A stretch of DNA of 49,420 bases from an uncultured bacterium (lineage in GTDB: Bacteria > Bacillota > Clostridia > Lachnospirales > Lachnospiraceae), in the NCBI GenBank assembly GCA_905214955.1, contig CAJMON010000016.1, positions 1 through 49,420 on the forward strand, given 5' to 3'. Each line of letters opens with the position of its first letter. Position 1 is the stretch's first letter. Below are positions 25,108 to 32,757 of this stretch, one piece after another. Below the pieces are notes generated by a model. The model was not told the DNA's origin and ran no database searches. It worked only from the letters and a program-made list of their open reading frames with translations. Both the position numbers and the translations under genes were made by a program.

Positions 25108-25131
25108 CAAAAATTTTATCATTCTTTATAG

Positions 25132-25168
25132 TTTGTTAATTGCACAAAAGAACCACACAGACTAGAAT
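25132..25168 (+). promoter_or_regulatory. Oleate hydratase promoter with putative operator
   Basis: TTGCAC (25140-25145), a 17-base spacer and TAGAAT (25163-25168). TTTGT-TAATTGC-ACAAA (25132-25148) is an inverted repeat across the -35, a plausible site for the neighbouring TetR regulator. Confidence 0.5.
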
Positions 25169-25232
25169 ACAGGCATAGACAAGAAACACAGATCCATCAC
25201 AAGATCAATCGCATAGAAAGGTGGTTTTCCAT

Positions 25233-27203
25233 ATGGCAAAGAAACATTCAACATTAGGTATGGCAGCACTGGTGGCAGCAGGTGCAGGAGCAGCAGCTCT
25301 GGCAGCAAAAAGCCGCAAAGAACATGAAATCGAGAAAAAAGAAGTTGAAAAAGCAACCAGCGATTACCGCAATACTGAGCGCGGGAAATACGAGAAAAAC
25401 AGCAAAGGAATTTACTATACAAACGGCAACTACGAAGCATTTGCACGTCCGGAAAAACCAGAAGGCGTAGATGAGAAGAACGCTTACTTGGTAGGAAGCG
25501 GCCTGGCTTCTCTGGCTGCGGCCTGCTTCCTGGTAAGAGACGCACAGATGCCCGGTTCCCATATCCACATCCTGGAGGCTATGGACATTGCAGGCGGTGC
25601 CTGCGATGGTATCTTCGATCCCACCAGAGGATATGTGATGAGAGGCGGACGTGAAATGGAAAACCATTTCGAGTGTCTGTGGGATCTGTTCAGAAGCATT
25701 CCATCTCTGGAAACGCCGGGAGCATCTGTTCTGGATGAGTATTACTGGCTGAACAAACATGACCCGAACTACTCCTTATGCCGTGCAACCGAGAACCGTG
25801 GCAAGGATGCCCATACCGATGGAAAATTCGGATTAAGCCAGAAAGGCTGCATGGAAATCATGAAGCTGTTCTTCACTCCCAATGAAGATCTGTATGATAA
25901 GAAGATCGAAGACTTCTTCGATGAGGAAGTATTTGAATCCAACTTCTGGCTGTATTGGAGGACCATGTTCGCATTTGAAAACTGGCACAGCGCTCTGGAG
26001 ATGAAGCTGTACATCCAGCGTTTCATCCATCATATTTCCGGACTGCCTGATTTCAGTGCCCTGAAATTTACCAAGTACAATCAGTATGAATCTCTGATCC
26101 TTCCGATGAAAAAATACCTGGAGGATGCAGGAGTAGACTTCCAGTTCAACACCGAAGTCACCAACGTAATCTTTGAGATTTCCGATGGAAAGAAAGTGGC
26201 AAAAGCCATTGAGTGCAAGGTCAAAGGTGTGGAGAAAGGCATTCTCTTAACCGAAAATGATCTGGTATTTGTAACCAACGGAAGCTGTACCGAGGGTACC
26301 ATCTACGGTGATCAGGATCATGCACCAAACGGCGATGCAGAAGTACGTACCAGCGGCTGCTGGAGCCTGTGGAAAAACATTGCAAAACAGGATCCGTCCT
26401 TTGGACATCCGGAGAAATTCTGCTCTGATGTTGCCAAGACCAACTGGGAATCTGCTACCATCACCACCTTGGATGACAAGATCATTCCGTATATCACCAA
26501 CATCTGCAAGCGTGATCCGAGAACCGGAAATGTGGTTACCGGCGGTATCGTCACCTGCAAAGATTCTAAATGGCTGTTAAGCTGGACCATCAACCGTCAG
26601 GGCCAGTTCAAGGATCAGGACAAAGAAAAGGTATGCGTATGGGTTTACAGCCTGTTTACCGATGTACCGGGCGACTACATTAAGAAACCGATGAAAGAGT
26701 GTACCGGCAAGGAAATCACCGAAGAGTGGCTGTACCATCTGGGAGTTCCAACAGAGCAGATCGAAGAGCTGGCAGAGAACAGTGCAGTATGCGTACCGAC
26801 CATGATGCCGTACATTACCGCATTCTTTATGCCAAGAAGACATGGTGACCGTCCGGACGTTATCCCCGATGGCTGTGTAAACTTCGCGTTCCTTGGACAG
26901 TTTGCCGAGACTCCGCGTGATACCATCTTCACTACCGAATATTCAGTGCGTACCGCGATGGAAGCCGTTTACGGACTGCTTGGCGTTGACAGAGGTGTTC
27001 CGGAAGTATGGGGAAGCGTATATGATGTCCGCGACCTGCTGGATTCCAGCGTGAAGCTGATGGACGGCAAATCTCCTTTGGAGATCGAACTGCCTGGTCC
27101 TCTGAATCTGATCAAAAAACCGCTCCTTAGCGTTGTAAAAGGCACTGATATCGAAAAATTACTGAAAGAGCACGGCATTTTAAAAGATTATATGCTGAAA
27201 TAA
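25233..27203 (+). CDS. ohyA: Oleate hydratase (FAD-dependent fatty acid hydratase)
   Basis: Adds water to the cis-9 double bond of unsaturated fatty acids, giving 10-hydroxy fatty acids; relatives are the MCRA proteins. Flavin site LVGSGLASLAAA (about 86-97) and catalytic motif RGGREMENHFECLWDLF with E141/E143 are present. The core starts at YYTNGNYEAFARPEKPEGVD, where typical OhyA proteins begin. Here it is preceded by about 60 extra residues with an Ala/Gly-rich hydrophobic helix (TLGMAALVAAGAGAAALAA) and a charged linker, giving 656 residues. AAAGGTGG before ATG 25233 fixes this start, so the extension is real coding sequence. Likely membrane-associated. Confidence 0.93.
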   Translation: MAKKHSTLGMAALVAAGAGAAALAAKSRKEHEIEKKEVEKATSDYRNTERGKYEKNSKGIYYTNGNYEAFARPEKPEGVDEKNAYLVGSGLASLAAACFLVRDAQMPGSHIHILEAMDIAGGACDGIFDPTRGYVMRGGREMENHFECLWDLFRSIPSLETPGASVLDEYYWLNKHDPNYSLCRATENRGKDAHTDGKFGLSQKGCMEIMKLFFTPNEDLYDKKIEDFFDEEVFESNFWLYWRTMFAFENWHSALEMKLYIQRFIHHISGLPDFSALKFTKYNQYESLILPMKKYLEDAGVDFQFNTEVTNVIFEISDGKKVAKAIECKVKGVEKGILLTENDLVFVTNGSCTEGTIYGDQDHAPNGDAEVRTSGCWSLWKNIAKQDPSFGHPEKFCSDVAKTNWESATITTLDDKIIPYITNICKRDPRTGNVVTGGIVTCKDSKWLLSWTINRQGQFKDQDKEKVCVWVYSLFTDVPGDYIKKPMKECTGKEITEEWLYHLGVPTEQIEELAENSAVCVPTMMPYITAFFMPRRHGDRPDVIPDGCVNFAFLGQFAETPRDTIFTTEYSVRTAMEAVYGLLGVDRGVPEVWGSVYDVRDLLDSSVKLMDGKSPLEIELPGPLNLIKKPLLSVVKGTDIEKLLKEHGILKDYMLK

Positions 27204-27225
27204 AATAAAAAACAAATCACAGTTG

Positions 27226-27270
27226 AGGCGCTGTGCAGGTGGAAATCCCATCTGCATGGCGCTTCTTTGT
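27226..27270 (+). terminator. Terminator after oleate hydratase
   Basis: GCGC-TG-TGCAGGTGG pairs with CCATCTGCA-TG-GCGC (27228-27262) with one wobble and symmetric TG internal loops, followed by TTCTTTGTTG. Confidence 0.75.
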
Positions 27271-27295
27271 TGTGTGGTTTTTTTGTAAAACAGTC

Positions 27296-27324
27296 TTGCC
27301 GGATAGGGTCCAGGTTTGTATAAT
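27296..27324 (+). promoter_or_regulatory. Promoter of the peptidase operon
   Basis: TTGCCG (27296-27301), a 17-base spacer and a perfect TATAAT (27319-27324). Confidence 0.65.
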
Positions 27325-27396
27325 AAGGCGTAAGACTGAATAAATATGGCAAAGGCAGAAGGCACCATAGGGATAACAGAAAAGAGGCGTGTGAAA

Positions 27397-28524
27397 ATGT
27401 CAGAAGAGAACCGAAAGAAAAGAATCTGCCGGGAATTTGCCCGGCTGGTGGAAATCGATGCTCCAAGTTTTGGGGAGCGGCAGATGGCAGACTATTTAAA
27501 GAAAAAACTGGCAGAACTGGGAGCAGAAGTGGAAGAAGACAAGGCCGGAGAAGTGATTGGAGGAAATGCCGGAAATATTCTTGGTATTTTAAAAGGAACC
27601 CTTCCAGGACCGCCTGTTCTTCTGTGTGCCCATATGGATACCGTGGCGCCTGCCATTCACAAAAAAGCTGTTTTTCTGGAAGATGGAACCATCACATCCG
27701 CAGGAGATACCGTGCTTGGTGCAGATGATGCGGCAGGGCTTGTACAGATTCTGGAGGGAATCCGCATGGTTCAGGAAGCAGGATGTCCACACCGGGATCT
27801 GGAAATTCTCTTTCCGGCAGCAGAAGAAGTGTATATCAAAGGAAGCAGTGCCTTTGATTTTACAAAACTTCGGGGAAAAGAGGCCTATGTCCTGGATCTT
27901 TCCGGTCCGGTGGGCATGGCGGCAGCAAAAGCCCCTTCTTTAATTTCCTTCCAGATTACCGTCCAAGGAAAGGCCGCCCATGCAGGATTTGAGCCGGAAA
28001 AAGGAATTCATGCCATTGTGGCGGCAGCGAAAGCCATAGCCGAGGTGCCCCAGGGGCATCTGGATCAGGATACCACCTGCAACATCGGACTGATACAGGG
28101 CGGCACTGCCACCAACATTGTGCCGGAAGCCTGCATGGTGCAGGGAGAAATCCGAAGCTTCGCCCATGAAAAAGCCCTGGCCTGCATGGAGAATATAAAG
28201 CGCATTTTTGAAAAAGAAGCAGAAAATGCAGGCGCATCCTGCCAGGCAGAAATGGAAATCCACCTGGAAGCCTATGAGACAGAAAAAACAGAGGTGGTTG
28301 TCCGGCATTTTCAGAAAGCCTGCAAAGATCTGGGGCTGCCTGGAGGCCTGACGGAAACCTTTGGCGGAAGCGACAACAACAGCTTTGCAAAACATGGCAT
28401 TCCAGGCCTGGTTCTTTCCAACGGGATGTATCAGGCACATTCTACAAAAGAATATACGACCTATGAAGATCTGGAGAAAGGCGCCCAGCTGATTGCCCGG
28501 CTGATTCAGATGCCATGGGAGTAA
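27397..28524 (+). CDS. M20 family metallopeptidase (PepT-like)
   Basis: Co-catalytic zinc aminopeptidase of about 375 residues resembling the tripeptidase T-like group. LLCAHMDTV carries the first His/Asp ligands, LGADDAAGL the bridging Asp, LFPAAEEVYIKGS the catalytic Glu pair, and NGMYQAHSTKEYTTYEDL the last His. The dimerisation domain is in the middle (ITVQGKAAHAGFEPEKGI). ATG 27397 follows AGAGG; the in-frame ATG 27346 has no ribosome site. It is the first gene of an operon with a C39-like protein and the AzlC/AzlD pair, so a role in peptide turnover is plausible. Confidence 0.88.
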   Translation: MSEENRKKRICREFARLVEIDAPSFGERQMADYLKKKLAELGAEVEEDKAGEVIGGNAGNILGILKGTLPGPPVLLCAHMDTVAPAIHKKAVFLEDGTITSAGDTVLGADDAAGLVQILEGIRMVQEAGCPHRDLEILFPAAEEVYIKGSSAFDFTKLRGKEAYVLDLSGPVGMAAAKAPSLISFQITVQGKAAHAGFEPEKGIHAIVAAAKAIAEVPQGHLDQDTTCNIGLIQGGTATNIVPEACMVQGEIRSFAHEKALACMENIKRIFEKEAENAGASCQAEMEIHLEAYETEKTEVVVRHFQKACKDLGLPGGLTETFGGSDNNSFAKHGIPGLVLSNGMYQAHSTKEYTTYEDLEKGAQLIARLIQMPWE

Positions 28525-28544
28525 GGTGAGAGGAGAACATACTT

Positions 28545-29168
28545 ATGAAAAATCCCCTGCATTATCAGCTTTCCGATTATGACTGCGGGCCAACAGCCAT
28601 GCTGGATGCGTTAAGCTACCTGTTTGAGCGGGAAGACATTCCTCCGGAAGTCATCCGCAATGTGATGTTATACAGCCTGGACTGTTACAGCGCAGAAGGC
28701 GTGCCTGGAAAGAGCGGCACATCCCGGATGGCAATGATGTTTTTGAGTAACTGGCTGAATGAATTTGGCAAGGTGGGAAACTTTCCGGTAAGCAGCCAGT
28801 ACATTTCCGGAGAGCAGGTGTTTTTCGGAAATACCAGCCGGATTAATGACATTCTTCGAAGAGGAGGGGCTGTGGTGGTGCGGCTGTTTCTGGATGAATG
28901 GCATTATGTCATGTTAAATGGCTGCAAAGACGGGCAGATTTGGATGTTTGATCCTTATTACTGTGACGAACCGTTTCCGGAAGTACCGGAAGTCCAGGTA
29001 ATTCTGGATGCCCCTGTTTCCCATAACCGGATTGTCCCGGAAAAGCTTTTCAACAGAGAAACGCTGGAGTTGTATTCTCTTGGCCCCGAAGAAGGACGGG
29101 AAGCCGTACTGCTGACCAACAAAAACACCGTGCTGACCACAGAAAAGACCATCGAATATTTTATCTGA
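28545..29168 (+). CDS. C39-like papain-fold peptidase domain protein
   Basis: 207 residues. The N-terminus LHYQLSDYDCGPTAMLDALSYLF has the C39-type active-site C14 in DCGPT. H120 in EWHYVML and D136 in WMFDPYYCD complete the probable Cys-His-Asp triad. There is no signal peptide and no transporter partner, unlike bacteriocin-processing C39 peptidases. GAGGAG precedes the ATG, and gaps of 20 and 17 bases link it to its neighbours. Substrate unknown. Confidence 0.8.
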   Translation: MKNPLHYQLSDYDCGPTAMLDALSYLFEREDIPPEVIRNVMLYSLDCYSAEGVPGKSGTSRMAMMFLSNWLNEFGKVGNFPVSSQYISGEQVFFGNTSRINDILRRGGAVVVRLFLDEWHYVMLNGCKDGQIWMFDPYYCDEPFPEVPEVQVILDAPVSHNRIVPEKLFNRETLELYSLGPEEGREAVLLTNKNTVLTTEKTIEYFI

Positions 29169-29185
29169 CAAAACGGAGAACAGCA

Positions 29186-29896
29186 ATGATGAACAAAAAG
29201 ACAATCCGGTATGCGTTTTTTTCTTCTTTACCGGTTATGGCAGGTTATGTTGTCTTGGGAGCAGGATTTGGAATTCTTTTAAATGATAAAGGGTACTCGT
29301 TCTGGTGGGCGTTTCTCATGAGTCTTACTATTTATGCAGGTTCTATGCAGTATGTGGGCGTGGATCTTATGGCAGGAGGCGCTTCTCTGGTTTCGGCGGC
29401 TCTGATGACGCTGATGGTCAATGCCAGACACATTTTTTACGGTGTGTCCATGGTGGACAAGTACCGGGAGGCCGGGCCGGAAAAACCGTACTTGATTTTT
29501 GCCCTTACGGATGAAACCTATTCTCTGGTGTGCGATGCGGAAGTCCCGGAAGGAGTCAGCAGACGCTGGTATTATTTTCTGGTGTCTTTGATGAATCAGT
29601 TTTACTGGATTTTTGGAAGCGTGATGGGAGGAATTTTGGGAAGTGCCCTGACATTTGATACAGAAGGCATAGATTTTGCCATGACCGCGCTGTTTGTGGT
29701 AATTTTTGTGGAACAGTGGGAGAAGACAAGACAGCATCTGCCAGCACTTCTCGGTGTTGGAATTTCCCTGGTGTGTCTGATGGCATTTGGTGCTTCTAAT
29801 TTTCTGATCCCATCCATGCTTGGGATTACAGCCGCACTCTTTGGTGTGAAAAAAATTATAGAAAAAGGAGAGTCTTTTCATGCAGACAGTCATTGA
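29186..29896 (+). CDS. azlC: AzlC family branched-chain amino acid exporter, large subunit
   Basis: 236-residue membrane protein of the AzlC/YgaZ family. The opening RYAFFSSLPVMAGYVVLGAGFGILL and SMQYVGVDLMAGGASLVSAALMTLMVNARHIFYGVSM are family signatures. ATG 29186 is six bases behind GGAG; ATG 29189 is an equal alternative. The last 17 bases overlap azlD. Relatives with AzlD export branched-chain amino acids; placed after a peptidase, it may dispose of amino acids released from peptides. Confidence 0.92.
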   Translation: MMNKKTIRYAFFSSLPVMAGYVVLGAGFGILLNDKGYSFWWAFLMSLTIYAGSMQYVGVDLMAGGASLVSAALMTLMVNARHIFYGVSMVDKYREAGPEKPYLIFALTDETYSLVCDAEVPEGVSRRWYYFLVSLMNQFYWIFGSVMGGILGSALTFDTEGIDFAMTALFVVIFVEQWEKTRQHLPALLGVGISLVCLMAFGASNFLIPSMLGITAALFGVKKIIEKGESFHADSH

Positions 29897-30212
29897 TGTG
29901 CCCCATTCCCTGATTCTGGTTCTGGTCATGGCGGCAGTGACTCAGCTGCTGCGTTTTCTGCCCTTTGGTATCTTTTCCAAGGGGACACCGGCAACCATTC
30001 TATATCTTGGAAAAGTCCTTCCCGCAGCCATCATGGGGATGCTGGTAGTATATTGCCTGAAAGGAACTTCTTTTACAGGGAAAACACACGGAATTCCGGA
30101 AATTGCAGCTGTACTTTTGACAGCAGGACTTCATAAATGGAAACACAATACCCTGCTGTCCATTATCGCAGGGACAGGCTGCTATATGATTTTGAAACAG
30201 ACCATGGGATAA
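29880..30212 (+). CDS. azlD: AzlD family exporter, small subunit
   Basis: 110 residues with about three or four membrane helices. MAAVTQLLRFLPFGIF and VLPAAIMGMLVVYCLK are the usual AzlD/YgaH motifs (R-x-x-PF and a Pro-Ala-Ile-Met helix). It overlaps azlC, so the two are translated together. Last gene of the operon; no good terminator is visible after it. Confidence 0.9.
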   Translation: MQTVIDVPHSLILVLVMAAVTQLLRFLPFGIFSKGTPATILYLGKVLPAAIMGMLVVYCLKGTSFTGKTHGIPEIAAVLLTAGLHKWKHNTLLSIIAGTGCYMILKQTMG

Positions 30213-30763
30213 AAAAGATAATCAAAAGCAAAAGCAAAGGCCCCCGGGGGATACCGGAGACCTGCTTAAAAGGAAAGAGAAAAAATTAAAATATTTTGAG
30301 GGAGTACATCGCAGCGTGTGGGCACTGCGATGTGTGAGTTATGAAATATATTAGCTCTTCGCTAATACAAGAAAAAGTATAACCAATAAATGTGATAAAA
30401 ATATGTCTATATCCTGAAGAATTTATAAAGAAAAGAAAAGGATTATGAACAGAAAAAGAAGAAAACAAATTAAATTTGCAGATCATTGTATCTTCTTAAA
30501 AAAATAAACAGAAATACTATATTTAAATAGTACTAATAGGGATACTGAAGTGAAGGTTCTATTGATCTGTAGCTTGTTTCGTGATTGCACTTTTGAATCT
30601 TGCAGCTAGTTTTTCCGGTGTCAGGCGTGTGTTGCTGGCGTACAGCATTCTGTCTGGTATCCGCATATCGTGGTAGTTCATAATTTTACAAAAGTAAGAT
30701 GGTTTTCTGAACAGATAGCCTGTATAATAGAAAAAAACCAAATGAGGGGGCAGCGAAAAACGT
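30213..30763. other. AT-rich intergenic region with hairpins and a reverse ORF remnant
   Basis: No convincing gene. It contains CCCCCGGGGG (30241-30250), a hairpin with 9-base perfect arms (ACATCGCAG 30306-30314, CTGCGATGT 30325-30333), a small hairpin ATTAGC-TCTTC-GCTAAT (30350-30366), and a stretch much richer in A/T than its surroundings (about 30285-30550). On the reverse strand 30681-30559 reads as 40 protein-like codons (MNYHDMRIPDRMLYASN..., then LTPEKLAARFKS). These may be the tail of a lost gene or mobile element; I do not recognise it. Confidence 0.5.
30723..30728 (+). promoter_or_regulatory. -10 box of the MFS gene
   Basis: A perfect TATAAT 36 bases before the MFS start; the -35 is weak (GGTTTT at 16 bases). 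Confidence 0.45.
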
Positions 30764-32008
30764 ATGAAAACAAAACTGACAAAGCAGGAGCGGAACTGGA
30801 TTTTGTACGATGTAGGAAATTCAGCATTTGTGCTTCTGGTAGCAACCATTATGCCGATCTATTTTAATTATCTGGCAGGAAACGGCGGATTATCTTCCGT
30901 GGAGTATATGGCGTACTGGGGGTATGCAGCATCGGCAGCGACATTGGTAGTCGCTGTTTTGGGACCGGTGCTTGGTACACTGGCAGACACCAAAGGATAC
31001 AAAAAGCCAATCTTTCTCATTTCCCTGCTGGTAGGAGCCGTTGGCTGCATTACCCTTGGATTTGCCAAACAGTGGCTGATTTTCCTGGTGATCTATTTGA
31101 TTGCAAAAATCGGATTTTCCAGCAGCCTGATTTTTTATGATTCCATGCTGGTGGATGTGACCACAGAAGAGCGGATGGATGAGGTTTCCTCCCAGGGATA
31201 TGCGTGGGGTTATATTGGAAGCTGTGTGCCTTTTGTGGCCTGCCTTCTTCTGGTGTTAAATTGTGAAAAACTGGGAATTGGAATGGAAACGGCCATGGCG
31301 GTTTCTTTCGCAGTCATTGCCATCTGGTGGGGCGGCATGAGCGTTCCCCTGTTAAAAACCTATGAGCAGAAAAATTATGTGGAGAAACAGAAGGGTGCTT
31401 TCCGGGAAAGTTTCCGCAGACTGGGGCGCACATTAAAAAAGGCTAAAAAAGAGAAGAAGATTCTTTTGTTTCTGCTGGCATTTTTCTTCTACATTGACGG
31501 TGTTTATACGATCATTGAAATGGCTACGACCTATGGGGCCGCTTTGGGATTGGACAGTACAGGACTGTTATTGGCTTTGCTGGTGACCCAGATAGTTGCA
31601 TTTCCGTTTGCAATTCTTTTTGGAAGACTGGCGCAGAAATATAATACGGAGACTCTGATTACGGTCTGCATTGCCGCATATTTTGGAATCGCGGTTTTTG
31701 CTATGTTCCTGCATACGCAGACACAGTTTTGGATTCTGGCTGTGCTGGTGGGCATGTTCCAGGGAGGTGTACAGGCACTGTCCCGTTCTTACTATACCAG
31801 AATCATTCCCGCAGAACAGTCTGGGGAGTATTTTGGACTGATGGATATCTGCGGAAAGGGAGCATCTTTTGTGGGAACCACACTGGTCAGCGTGGTCTCC
31901 CAGCTGACAGGAGACATTAACAAAGGAGTGGGGATGATCGCCGTGCTGTTTGTGATCGGAATGATCCTGTTTCGAAAGGCAGCTGCAGTTTCGGCAAGAC
32001 ATTCCTGA
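30764..32008 (+). CDS. MFS transporter, Atg22/UMF1-type
   Basis: 414 residues with about twelve membrane helices. RNWILYDVGNSAFVLLVATIMPIYFNYL is the characteristic start of the bacterial Atg22-like (UMF1) family. GTLADTKGYKKP is the loop 2-3 MFS motif, and FFFYIDGVYTIIEMATTYG and SRSYYTRIIPAEQSGEYFGLMDICGKGASFVG mark the second half. Related proteins are thought to export amino acids or other small metabolites; the substrate is not predictable. Its own promoter lies in the preceding gap. The transcript probably stops at the hairpins after 32100. Confidence 0.88.
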   Translation: MKTKLTKQERNWILYDVGNSAFVLLVATIMPIYFNYLAGNGGLSSVEYMAYWGYAASAATLVVAVLGPVLGTLADTKGYKKPIFLISLLVGAVGCITLGFAKQWLIFLVIYLIAKIGFSSSLIFYDSMLVDVTTEERMDEVSSQGYAWGYIGSCVPFVACLLLVLNCEKLGIGMETAMAVSFAVIAIWWGGMSVPLLKTYEQKNYVEKQKGAFRESFRRLGRTLKKAKKEKKILLFLLAFFFYIDGVYTIIEMATTYGAALGLDSTGLLLALLVTQIVAFPFAILFGRLAQKYNTETLITVCIAAYFGIAVFAMFLHTQTQFWILAVLVGMFQGGVQALSRSYYTRIIPAEQSGEYFGLMDICGKGASFVGTTLVSVVSQLTGDINKGVGMIAVLFVIGMILFRKAAAVSARHS

Positions 32009-32036
32009 TCCACTGGCCAGGCCGCTGACAGAACAT

Positions 32037-32129
32037 CTGCAGGATGCCGGTCACGAAAAAAAGAAGCATTCTGGTGCTGCAGATAGGCCGCCTGCAGGAC
32101 GCCGGTCACGCTAAAAAGAGAAACATTCT
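32037..32129. repeat. Imperfect direct repeat
   Basis: Two copies of CTGCAGGAYGCCGGTCACG followed by an A-rich tract and CATTCT: 32037-32072 and 32092-32129, 55 bases apart start to start. The second copy's end forms the left arm of the long hairpin that follows. Confidence 0.7.
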
Positions 32130-32290
32130 TGAGTTTCGCCAGCCGCGGATCTCTAAGAAGCGACTGATCTGCTAAAAACATGAGCCGCCAATCTATAACT
32201 CGCTTACACTCGAACAAATAGATTGACGGCTCATAACGCAGATCCATCGTTTCAAGAGCTCCGGGCAGGTATCAAACACAGAATGTTTCT
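32119..32290. repeat. Long nested inverted repeat
   Basis: Three nested helices share one axis: AGAAACATTCT (32119-32129) with AGAATGTTTCT (32280-32290); GATCTGC (32166-32172) with GCAGATC (32238-32244); and a 17-base arm 32180-32196 with 32218-32234, matching at 16 of 17. The one mismatch is C opposite A on the forward strand but U-G in reverse-strand RNA. T-runs flank it in both directions (32291-32300 forward; 32117-32113 reverse), so it can act as a bidirectional terminator. Confidence 0.75.
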
Positions 32291-32319
32291 TCTTTTTTTT
32301 GCGCATCCCGGCTTCACTC

Positions 32320-32391
32320 CACCCGCCTCCCGGAAAGAAGTGGCGGCAGTCTGGGAGAGCAGCGAAGCTGCGTAGGGGTGTTTCTTTTTTT
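32320..32391 (+). terminator. Branched hairpin followed by a T-run
   Basis: CACCC (32320-32324) with GGGTG (32376-32380), CTCCC (32327-32331) with GGGAG (32353-32357), and GCAGC-GAA-GCTGC (32359-32371), followed by TTTCTTTTTTT (32381-32391). It may be a forward terminator or one domain of the neighbouring structured element. Confidence 0.45.
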
Positions 32392-32399
32392 AATAAACA

Positions 32400-32622
32400 G
32401 CTGGAGCGGGGGAAGTGTGCAGTCCCTTTCTGACTATCGCAAGTGACCGTTGGGAATCGGGCGGCTGCCAGCTGGCATCTGGCGGTTGTTTGAGCCGCAG
32501 GCGAGTTTACCGCCAGGGACAGCAATGAGGGCAGACGCCCGGTGAGCAGGTCTCGCAGCGTGTCAGAAAGACTGCACATTCCCCTCAGCCCAGCGTCCTT
32601 TGGGCAATCGCCCACCTCCAGC
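32400..32622. ncRNA. Candidate structured RNA or repeat element, about 223 nt
   Basis: The element is closed by GCTGGAG (32400-32406) with CTCCAGC (32616-32622). A long helix lies inside: GGGGAA/TTCCCC, TGTGCAGTC/GACTGCACA and TTTCTGAC/GTCAGAAA (32409-32434 with 32562-32584), 23 pairs with only one- and two-base bulges. Inside are CTGGCGGT/ACCGCCAG (32479-32486, 32509-32516), the palindrome TGCCAGCTGGCA (32466-32477) and GGGC-AGAC-GCCC (32529-32540); TGGGC-AATC-GCCCA (32601-32614) lies near the 3' side. No coding frame fits. Strand is not settled. It matches no RNA family I can name with confidence (not RNase P, tmRNA or SRP RNA by their conserved motifs). Confidence 0.55.
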
Positions 32623-32703
32623 CTAGCGCCTCTTCTTTCGAAATTCTTTCGTTTTTCTTCCCAACTCTTTCCATTTCTTATCCCCTGATTTTTTCCTTTC
32701 CCA

Positions 32704-32712
32704 TGCTATCCT
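32704..32712 (+). promoter_or_regulatory. Extended -10 promoter of the glycosyltransferase gene
   Basis: TGC-TATCCT forms an extended -10 element 45 bases before the start codon; the -35 is not clear. Confidence 0.4.
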
Positions 32713-32757
32713 GTATTCAGAAACAACCGAAGCAGGAAAGAGGAGCGGAAATATCGT

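Noticed and set aside
30241..30250. CCCCCGGGGG palindrome after azlD as a terminator
   Set aside because: No loop and no T-run follow it.
31792..32247. 151-codon reverse ORF overlapping the MFS 3' end and the direct repeats
   Set aside because: Half is antisense to the MFS gene and the rest follows the hairpin arms; no ribosome site or domain.
32193..32615. 140-codon reverse ORF across the intergenic element
   Set aside because: It runs through the paired arms of the structured element and its composition is dictated by the palindromes; there is no ribosome site. Treated as spurious.
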